Shown: one piece after another, positions 1-5,233 of the stretch
How the letters are laid out: every line of letters starts with the position of its first letter
How positions within the stretch are numbered: the stretch's first letter is position 1
Assembly: GCA_046154185.1 (NCBI GenBank)
Contig: JBJXGE010000022.1
Span: forward strand, 1-5,233
Length of the DNA stretch: 5,233 nt
Origin: JBJXGE01 sp046154185
Lineage (GTDB): Bacteria; Planctomycetota; UBA8108; UBA1146; JAJFFE01
Direction: 5' to 3'
Position numbers and translations under genes: made by a program
Notes under the pieces: generated by a model
What the model saw: the letters and a program-made list of their open reading frames with translations, nothing else
The model's database searches: none
What the model was told of the DNA's origin: nothing

Positions 1-1
1 T

Positions 2-2977
2 ACGATGAACCCCGCCGATGGCTCATTCGCACGTAGTTTCGCCGAAGGCCACGTCTCGTACTTCACGCCGCAGGGACGCGTCGTCGCTGCGCACGATTCG
101 TTTGGCGCCGTGACGACGTTTGGCTACTCCGGCAATTTGTTGACGAGCGTGACCTCGCCGACTGGTTTCGTCTTCACGCTCGCATATCAAAGCGGCCGCC
201 TTGCGACCATCACGGACTCAGCGGGTCGCACGACGCTCTTTCAAATCAATGCTGCCGGCAACCTGATCTCGACGACGAATCCCGAAGGAACGCCGCACAC
301 GTTCGCCTACGACGCGGATCACCTCATGGTGAGTCAGACTGGGCCGCGCGGCGAGCGTTCGGAGTACGACTATTCGAACGGCCGCGTCGTCGCGGCGCGA
401 TCCTTCGACACGGACGGCGTGACGTTGCTCCGCGAACGCGAGTTCGCGCCGAGTGTGTTGCGTGGCGAAGCCGGCGTCGCCATCGCGCAGGGTCAAGGCA
501 CGATCTTGAACCCCATTCCGGTCGTGCCCGACAACATCGATATCATGGTCGACGGCCGCGGTGTGGTGCATCTGCACGAGATTGACGGCTTCGGCAATCC
601 CATTCGCGTCGCGGATGGCGGCGGCGAAACACTCTTCACCTACGATGCGCTACGGCGTCGCACGAGTCGCACGCTGCCGAACGGCGCGCGCACCGAGTAC
701 GTCTACGATGCGGCCGGCCGCGTCTCGTTGCTGCGCGAGCTGAATCCCGCCGCGCAAGTCTACGCCACCATGCTGCGCGAATACGCGGGTACGGGCGGGC
801 GCATGAGTCGCGAAGTCGACGCGGAAGGGCGCGAGCGCCGCTATGAATACGACACGCTCGGCCGCCTGGTGCGAGCGATCGACGCGTTGCAGGGCGACGT
901 GTTGTTCTTCTACGAGAATCCCGCGCTGCCCTCGATGCCGACGCGCACCGTGCGCGGCACCGCGACGGTGACGATCGCCTACGATGCGCACGGCAACCTC
1001 GCGAGCGTGACCGATCCGCTCGGGCACGTGACGACTTACTCGCACTCCGCCGCGAATGGCCTCCTCGAGTCGCTCGCAACCGAAGAGGGGCGTGCGGTCG
1101 ATGTCGTGTACGACCTCATGAATCGCATCGTCTCGATCACTGGGGGACCCGATGGCGATACGACCTTCAACTATTTGGACCCGGACTGTGCGTGCCGGAC
1201 GGATAACCTCATTGCTGTGGGGCTCGCGGGCGGCGGTGTGATGCAACGTCGCTATGATGGGCTCGGCCGGTTGATCGAGCAGATCGACCCGACCGGAATG
1301 TCCGAGCACTTGAGCCACGACGCCGAAGACGGCTTAGTGCAGTACCAGAGCCGCACTGGCCAATCGATTTTCTACACCCGGGATGCCGCCGGTCGGGCGA
1401 TAGCCATATCGGACTCGGTGGGGGGCGCGTCGCTCTACGAGTACGATGCGCTCGGCAATCTCACGTTTGCGCAAAACAGTCACACCACGGTTTCGTTCAC
1501 TTACGATTTCCTCGGCCGTCGAATCAGCGCGCAGACTGTGCTCGACTATTCGGGCGGAGTCGAAGCGACGCCGCCGGTCACGCGTCAGGTCAGCTACACC
1601 TACGATCGTGTGGGCAATCGTCTGACCATGGTGGACAGCCTCGGCACCCACAACTACCAGTACGATGCGCTCCACCGTTTGATCGGCCGCACCGATCCGC
1701 TCGGGCATACGTGGGACTTTGAATTCGACGCGCTCGGTCGCCGCGCCGTCGTCGAACGCTCGAACGGCATCGACACGGTCGAGTCCTACGACTTGGCGAG
1801 CCAAGTCACGGGAATTCAACATCAAAACGCGGCGCTGGCGACGCTCCTCGGCGACCTCTACACGGCCTACGACGGCGATGGTCTGCTCACCGCGAAAAGC
1901 GCGAGTGCGAGCGGCGCGACGACGTTGTGGAGCTATGTGTATGACCCGCGCCAACGACTCGATCAAGCGACGAGCGCGCCGGTCTTTGGCGACGCTCAAG
2001 TCGCCGTGAGCGCGACTTTTGATGCGGCGAATCGCATCGCCACGGACAGCGAGTACACCTACACGCACGATCTCAACGGGCGGATGACTGCACGGACCAG
2101 AACTGCGACCGGGGCCACCGATGTCTACCAATACGATACGAGCGGTCGCCTCCTTGGCGTGCAGCAGACGCGGCTCGTAAGTGGCTCGCCGGTTACCGTG
2201 CTGACGGTCCAGTATCTCTACGACGCGATCGGTCGCCGGACGGCAAAAATCGTCAACGGCGTGCGCGCCGCCTATGTGTACGACGGCGAGCGCGTGCTCG
2301 AGGAACTCGATCCCAACGGTCTCACGCGCCGGGCCTTCGTGCACGGTGAAGGCAACGATGAGCCGCTTGCCTACATCGACTTCGTGACGGACGACGCTTA
2401 CTTCTACCATCAAGACCGGCTTGGCAGCGTGCGCGGGTTGAGCGACGAGAGCGGCGCGCTCGTGCAGGTCTACGATTACGATGCGTTTGGCGCGCTCGTG
2501 CAGCACTCGGCGCCGGCACTCTTCCAACCGTTTGGTTACATCGGCCGCGAGCGCGATCGCGAGAGCGGCCTTTACTTCATGCGCGCCCGCTACTACGTGC
2601 CGAATACCGGTCGCTTCTTGTCGGAGGACCCACTCGGTCTGGCGGCCGGCGAAAACTTCTACGTCTACACGCACAACGATCCAGTCAATCGCATCGATCC
2701 GACCGGGCGGCAAGGTTTCAGCCTGCCGAAGCTCAAACTCGGCGACTTCGAATTGACGCTCGGCGGCGTGCCGAAACCGGAACCTCCGAAGCCGGTCGTG
2801 CCAGTCACAAATCCGCCGCCTGACGGGCCGGGCTCGGGCGCCGGCGCGGGCGGTGTCGTGATCAACTACTGCACTGGCGGCGGCGTGTGCGCATCGTTTG
2901 GCCTCGGTGTTGGAAAACCGGATCTCTCGAACATCACGAATACGCCCGTTGCCTGCGGGTTGAAGATCACATTCTGA
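2..2977 (+). CDS. RHS/YD-repeat protein with RHS-associated core, 5' partial
   Basis: Residues are numbered from the ATG at position 5, but this is probably an internal Met. The frame is open to the window edge, no ribosome site is visible, and the protein begins in mid-repeat. Roughly residues 15-798 are tandem YD repeats of about 20 residues, for example FTYDALRRR, YEYDTLGRL, YEYDALGNL, YTYDRVGNR and YLYDAIGRR. A conserved core follows: YHQDRLGSVRG from residue 801, PFGYIGRERDRESGLYF from 842, RYYVPNTGRF from 862, SEDPLGL ending at 879 and IDPTG ending at 901. Residues 902-990 are a variable tail. Family knowledge: such repeats wind into a hollow beta-cocoon that can enclose the C-terminal part, and the proteins are usually exported or surface-linked. 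Cysteine is rare: only C395 and C397 in the repeats and C956, C962 and C984 in the tail. No frameshift is seen. The family call is secure. Whether this is a toxin, an adhesin or a structural shell is not shown. Confidence 0.96.
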   Translation, partial: TMNPADGSFARSFAEGHVSYFTPQGRVVAAHDSFGAVTTFGYSGNLLTSVTSPTGFVFTLAYQSGRLATITDSAGRTTLFQINAAGNLISTTNPEGTPHTFAYDADHLMVSQTGPRGERSEYDYSNGRVVAARSFDTDGVTLLREREFAPSVLRGEAGVAIAQGQGTILNPIPVVPDNIDIMVDGRGVVHLHEIDGFGNPIRVADGGGETLFTYDALRRRTSRTLPNGARTEYVYDAAGRVSLLRELNPAAQVYATMLREYAGTGGRMSREVDAEGRERRYEYDTLGRLVRAIDALQGDVLFFYENPALPSMPTRTVRGTATVTIAYDAHGNLASVTDPLGHVTTYSHSAANGLLESLATEEGRAVDVVYDLMNRIVSITGGPDGDTTFNYLDPDCACRTDNLIAVGLAGGGVMQRRYDGLGRLIEQIDPTGMSEHLSHDAEDGLVQYQSRTGQSIFYTRDAAGRAIAISDSVGGASLYEYDALGNLTFAQNSHTTVSFTYDFLGRRISAQTVLDYSGGVEATPPVTRQVSYTYDRVGNRLTMVDSLGTHNYQYDALHRLIGRTDPLGHTWDFEFDALGRRAVVERSNGIDTVESYDLASQVTGIQHQNAALATLLGDLYTAYDGDGLLTAKSASASGATTLWSYVYDPRQRLDQATSAPVFGDAQVAVSATFDAANRIATDSEYTYTHDLNGRMTARTRTATGATDVYQYDTSGRLLGVQQTRLVSGSPVTVLTVQYLYDAIGRRTAKIVNGVRAAYVYDGERVLEELDPNGLTRRAFVHGEGNDEPLAYIDFVTDDAYFYHQDRLGSVRGLSDESGALVQVYDYDAFGALVQHSAPALFQPFGYIGRERDRESGLYFMRARYYVPNTGRFLSEDPLGLAAGENFYVYTHNDPVNRIDPTGRQGFSLPKLKLGDFELTLGGVPKPEPPKPVVPVTNPPPDGPGSGAGAGGVVINYCTGGGVCASFGLGVGKPDLSNITNTPVACGLKITF
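47..2398 (+). repeat. Tandem YD (RHS) repeat region
   Basis: This stretch encodes about twenty copies of the YD motif, with Y/F-x-Y/F-D-x-x-G-R/N as the most constant part and units near 20 residues. Some units are also alike as DNA. The 17-base string encoding TDPLGH occurs identically at 1010-1026 and 1691-1707, and TACGATGCGCT-type strings recur near 642, 1443 and 1661. The register is interrupted around 443-580 (residues 147-192), where a Pro/Ile/Val-rich segment without YD motifs is inserted, and around 1187-1195, where a Cys-Ala-Cys lies in a loop. Confidence 0.92.
2399..2707 (+). other. RHS-associated core domain
   Basis: Residues 799-901 match the family's C-terminal core. They include YHQDRLGSVRGL, YDYDAFG, PFGYIGRERDRESGLYFMRARYY, TGRFLSEDPLGL, and the closing N-Y-x-N-x-P-V-N-x-I-DPTG type segment, here NFYVYTHNDPVNRIDPTG. 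In known RHS proteins this region plugs the end of the beta-cocoon and marks the boundary before a variable C-terminal domain. The first DPxGL motif is intact at D875-L879. The second reads DPTGRQ (from D898) and lacks the leucine after which self-cleavage occurs in characterised RHS toxins, so cleavage here is not supported by sequence. Confidence 0.93.
2708..2974 (+). other. Variable C-terminal tail of the RHS protein
   Basis: The 89 residues after the core are not YD repeats. They run in order: a short amphipathic stretch (KLKLGDFELTLGG, residues 909-921), a proline-rich linker with KPEPPKP and NPPPDGP (about 922-942), a glycine/alanine run (about 943-950), and a short Gly/Cys-rich end containing C956, C962 and C984 and finishing in KITF. 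I recognise no nuclease, deaminase, protease or pore-forming motif. The position is where polymorphic-toxin domains sit in this family, but this tail is short and low in complexity. It could instead be an anchoring or packing segment. Confidence 0.75.
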
Positions 2978-3001
2978 TGAGTCACACAAAGAACAACTGG
3001 C

Positions 3002-3012
3002 GAAAAGAGTGG
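3002..3012 (+). promoter_or_regulatory. Probable ribosome binding site for the downstream gene
   Basis: The purine-rich string GAAAAGAGTGG ends six bases before the ATG at 3019, with its AGAG core nine bases upstream. It is only a partial match to the Shine-Dalgarno consensus. It is still better placed than anything before the alternative ATG at 2977, where only a GAAG at 2962-2965 is available. It favours 3019 as the start. Confidence 0.45.
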
Positions 3013-3018
3013 TGCGTC

Positions 3019-3102
3019 ATGACTCCAGTCTCGACGAGCGCGACGAAACGAATGGGTGCAGCGCTTGTGTGGCTTTGTGCGTGCACGCTGACGTTGTCCG
3101 CG
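3019..3102 (+). other. Predicted Sec signal peptide
   Basis: The N-region MTPVSTSATKR carries the positive charge, followed by the hydrophobic run MGAALVWLCACTLTL and a likely signal peptidase I site after LSA, before Q29. An LCAC string at residues 19-22 loosely resembles a lipobox, which would instead make C22 a lipid-modified residue. The hydrophobic stretch before it would then be short, so ordinary cleavage is preferred. Confidence 0.7.
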
Positions 3103-5233
3103 CAAACCGGCACGGGCTATGACTACGACGTAAACGGCAATCGAACGCTCGGCACTGGCCAAGCTCGGTTCACAGGAGTCGGCGAATTCAGCTTCGAGCC
3201 GAATCGCGCTGTACCGGGCGAGCGCATCAACATCTACGGGCGCAATTTTCCGCTGGCGGCGCCTGGGCTCTACTCGGTGAGTTTTGCCGGCGCGCTCGGG
3301 ACGGTCGTCAGTGTCGCGGAGCGCGTGATTGCAGTCGACATTCCCGTGGCGGCGGCGCCGGGCGATGTCGTGCTCACGTTGCCCGACGGCACGCAGATCG
3401 TGCTCGGCTCGTTGTTCCTTCAAGGCATCGTGGTGACGCCGAGCTTCGCCGATCTCAGCTATGGCGCCATGCAACAGTTTTCGGCGCAACTATTCGGCGT
3501 GCCGGGCGGGATGGTGACGTGGTCGGTCGAGTCCGTGACGAAGGGCGCGAGCGCCGGCACGATCAGCGCGAGTGGACTCTACGTAGCGCCGAGCGCGGCG
3601 ACCGGTGCGTTTCCCGTATTGATCAAGGCGACGAGTGCGGATCTCGGCCAAACCGCGTATGCGCTCGTGCGTGGACAATGCTCGAGCTCGACGCCGCTCG
3701 CTTATTCGACGCTCACGGCCGGCTCGTTCGCCGCCGGGTTCGAGCGCGACTGCTACGATTTCACGGGGCAGGCCGGGCAACTCGTCGGCGCGAGCTACAT
3801 CGGCACGCCGTCAGCGCGCCGGTTTCGCATACTGAATGAGAACGGCTACCCGCTCGCCACGGCGGCGACCGGCACGAGCATTGCGATACCCGCGTTGTTA
3901 CTACCCACAACCGGAAACTATCGACTCGAAGTCGAAGCAGCCTCCGGAGCGAGCGGTGGTTATCAGGTCTGGATTGCGGTGCAGAGTGATCTCACGCCGG
4001 GACGCTGGGTCCATCCGGGAGACGGTTTCTGGCACGAGTCGAGCAAGTGGTCGGGCGGCGTGACGCCGACCGCGACCGACAATGTGTTGATCCCGGATTT
4101 TCCAGGCACCGTCACCGTCACCGTCAGCCAGGGCTTGCAGAATTGCGCCTCCATTTCAAGCCTCGAGACGCTGCGCATTCAGGGCGGCACGTTGACGGTA
4201 GTCGGCGAAGTAATGTCGAACGCGATCATCATGGCCGGCGGCACGTTTGCGAACGCGACGGTTTTGCCGGGCGCGGGTGGCCAAGGAATCGTTGCGACAG
4301 CCAATGGCGGAACACTGAGCGCCATCACTCTCGACGGCGCCCCGCTCCAGATTCCGAGCGGCGCGGACATGACAATTCGCAACGGGCTCGCGCTAGACGG
4401 ATCGACGGTCACGCTCGGCAGCACGCCGACCCTTCACGCGTTTCTCTATTGCTTCGGGACGCAAACGATTTCCGGCACCGGGCAAATTGTGCTCACGGAC
4501 GGGACCAGCGGCTGGACGCGTTTCGTGCAGGGAACGGGCGGGAGCGGCACGACGACGATCGGCCCCGGCATCACCGTACGTGGGCCGGATGCAAACTTTT
4601 CGGCGCCGAGCGCGAGCTACTCATTCGTCAATCTCGGCACGATTCGCGCAGAAGCGGGTGGATCCTTCATAATCAATCGGCTCACGAACGGCGGCACGCT
4701 CGACGCGCAAGGCGGCTCATTCGATCTCAACAACGTCGTCGGGGAGCTCGGGATCGTGACTGTAAGCGCGGGCGGCACGTTGGATGTCGACGGCAACTAC
4801 GAAGTGCATTTGCCGATCTCAGTGCGCGACGCGAGCACGCTGACGCTGCGCGGCACGTGGGTGAACTCGAGCAGTATCTCGATGACAAACTCGACCGTGA
4901 ACTTGGGCGGCGCGTTTTCACTGACCGGGCTCGGTAGTTTTTCGCGCACGGGCGGCACGGTGAACTTGACGGGCGTGCTGAATCTCGCCGGCATGACGCT
5001 CAACTTGAACGCGACGACCGGCGACTGGCGAATCGTCGGCGGCACGCTTTTAGGCGGCACGCTCAACACCGCGGCGGGCGGCACCTTGGTGCCGACGAGC
5101 ACGACCGGAGTACTCGATGCGATGACGATCGGCGGCACCGGCTTCACAATCCCGAGCGGCACCGATCTCACGACGCGTAACGGACTCACGCTTGCGAGCG
5201 CGACCATCACGATGGGGACCGCCGTTGCCGGAC
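3019..5233 (+). CDS. Secreted multidomain beta-helix (adhesin-like) protein, 3' partial
   Basis: The frame is open from 2977 to the window edge. I chose ATG 3019 because it follows a purine-rich stretch and gives a normal signal peptide; ATG 2977 would add 14 residues, and ATG 3052 is a third option. Numbered from 3019: residues 1-28 signal peptide; 34-43 a YD-like motif YDYDVNGNRT; about 57-136 an IPT/TIG-like domain (PNRAVPGERINIYGRNFP, then VTVS-type strands ending in LTLPDG); about 137-217 a bacterial Ig-like domain with W168 and GTISASGLYVAP at 180-191; about 221-321 a PPC-like beta-sandwich (LPTTGNYRLEVEA) with C221 and C245 as a possible disulfide; from 328 a W-x7-W-x5-W-x2-G-x2-P-x3-D entry motif, then Gly/Thr/Ser-rich beta-helix with GGTL turns to the edge. 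At least 738 residues are present and more lies downstream. The likely role is a surface or secreted adhesin-like protein. No enzyme motif is seen. Its position directly after the RHS gene suggests one transcript. Confidence 0.87.
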   Translation, partial: MTPVSTSATKRMGAALVWLCACTLTLSAQTGTGYDYDVNGNRTLGTGQARFTGVGEFSFEPNRAVPGERINIYGRNFPLAAPGLYSVSFAGALGTVVSVAERVIAVDIPVAAAPGDVVLTLPDGTQIVLGSLFLQGIVVTPSFADLSYGAMQQFSAQLFGVPGGMVTWSVESVTKGASAGTISASGLYVAPSAATGAFPVLIKATSADLGQTAYALVRGQCSSSTPLAYSTLTAGSFAAGFERDCYDFTGQAGQLVGASYIGTPSARRFRILNENGYPLATAATGTSIAIPALLLPTTGNYRLEVEAASGASGGYQVWIAVQSDLTPGRWVHPGDGFWHESSKWSGGVTPTATDNVLIPDFPGTVTVTVSQGLQNCASISSLETLRIQGGTLTVVGEVMSNAIIMAGGTFANATVLPGAGGQGIVATANGGTLSAITLDGAPLQIPSGADMTIRNGLALDGSTVTLGSTPTLHAFLYCFGTQTISGTGQIVLTDGTSGWTRFVQGTGGSGTTTIGPGITVRGPDANFSAPSASYSFVNLGTIRAEAGGSFIINRLTNGGTLDAQGGSFDLNNVVGELGIVTVSAGGTLDVDGNYEVHLPISVRDASTLTLRGTWVNSSSISMTNSTVNLGGAFSLTGLGSFSRTGGTVNLTGVLNLAGMTLNLNATTGDWRIVGGTLLGGTLNTAAGGTLVPTSTTGVLDAMTIGGTGFTIPSGTDLTTRNGLTLASATITMGTAVAG
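4231..4431 (+). repeat. Beta-helix long repeat, copy 1
   Basis: This copy encodes a GGT turn, a Gly-rich link and then LSAITLDGAPLQIPSGADM continued by TIRNGLALDGSTVTLGS. The same pattern returns about 800 bases later. Over the 43 residues at 4303-4431 and 5101-5229, 19 are identical, including IPSG, RNGL and the T-x-T-x-G spacing. The upstream GGT...AGG part also aligns, with a one-codon gap. The full unit of about 267 codons would run from here to the start of copy 2. Confidence 0.75.
5032..5233 (+). repeat. Beta-helix long repeat, copy 2, cut by window edge
   Basis: This second copy encodes RIVGGTLLGGTLNTAAGG, then LDAMTIGGTGFTIPSGTDL and TTRNGLTLASATITMG. It matches copy 1 at an offset of 798 bases in the IPSG part and 801 bases at the first GGT. 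The copies differ widely at synonymous and non-synonymous sites, so this is an old duplication within the gene, not a recent one. The window ends inside it. Confidence 0.75.

Noticed and set aside
5..7. ATG at position 5 as the true start of the RHS gene
   Set aside because: The frame is open upstream to the window edge, there is no leader or signal peptide, and the protein begins inside a repeat. It is an internal methionine.
650..1318. 222-codon - strand open frame
   Set aside because: It is antisense to YD repeats; its His/Arg/Val-rich product has no motif and no ribosome site was found.
1010..1707. 17-base identical direct repeat (1010-1026 and 1691-1707) as a possible attachment site or mobile-element end
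   Set aside because: Both copies encode TDPLGH at the same place in a YD unit, so coding-repeat conservation explains them.
1334..2989. 551-codon open frame on the - strand opposite the RHS gene
   Set aside because: It lies wholly within a convincing RHS reading frame. Its product is Arg/Val/Ala-rich without domains, as expected from the complement of a GC-rich gene with G/C third positions.
2977..3018. A terminator or promoter between the two genes
   Set aside because: I found no GC stem with a T run and no credible -10/-35 pair in this short gap; the genes touch or overlap.
2866..3489. 207-codon - strand open frame spanning the gene junction
   Set aside because: It runs opposite both the RHS tail and the signal peptide/IPT region of the next gene, and its product is charged, low-complexity and domainless.
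4047..4937. 296-codon + strand open frame
   Set aside because: Its product is dominated by Arg, His and Asp. It is an out-of-phase reading of the beta-helix gene, whose own frame gives coherent GGT repeats.
4797..5210. 137-codon - strand open frame with Val/Pro-rich product
   Set aside because: The smooth hydrophobic look is the mirror of GGC/ACG/AAC-rich beta-helix codons on the other strand, not a membrane protein.

Overview
The window is GC-rich bacterial DNA with strong G/C preference at third codon positions. It is coding almost from end to end on the + strand: two large genes, both cut by the window edges, and no RNA gene, CRISPR array, transposase or recognisable promoter. The content (a secreted-type RHS protein, then a protein with a signal peptide, Ig-like modules and a GGT-rich beta-helix) suggests a Gram-negative environmental bacterium. 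Giant proteins of this style are familiar from Verrucomicrobiota, Planctomycetota and Acidobacteriota, but the sequence alone does not fix the phylum.

Positions 2-2977 hold the C-terminal 990 or so residues of an RHS/YD-repeat protein. About twenty YD motifs (Y-x-Y-D-x-x-G-R/N) lead into a well-conserved RHS-associated core, then an 89-residue non-RHS tail made of a Pro-rich linker, a Gly-rich run and three cysteines. The gene's own start lies upstream of the window.

Positions 2977/3019-5233 hold a second large gene, open to the window edge with no stop in about 750 codons. Its first possible ATG shares one base with the RHS stop (TGATG). A better start is 42 bases further on, behind a purine-rich stretch and giving a normal signal peptide. 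The mature protein starts with one YD-like motif, followed by an IPT/TIG-like domain, a bacterial Ig-like (Big) domain, a PPC-like beta-sandwich and a long GGT-rich beta-helix of adhesin or autotransporter-repeat type. This last region contains a diverged repeat of about 800 bp (267 codons).

The two genes are packed without an intergenic gap and are probably co-transcribed. Both look like exported, repeat-built surface or secreted proteins. No small immunity-type gene sits directly after the RHS tail, which argues against a simple polymorphic-toxin/immunity pair. A plausible but unproven reading is that the second gene is the N-terminal half of another long RHS-type or adhesin protein, so that the window shows the junction of two tandem surface-protein genes.
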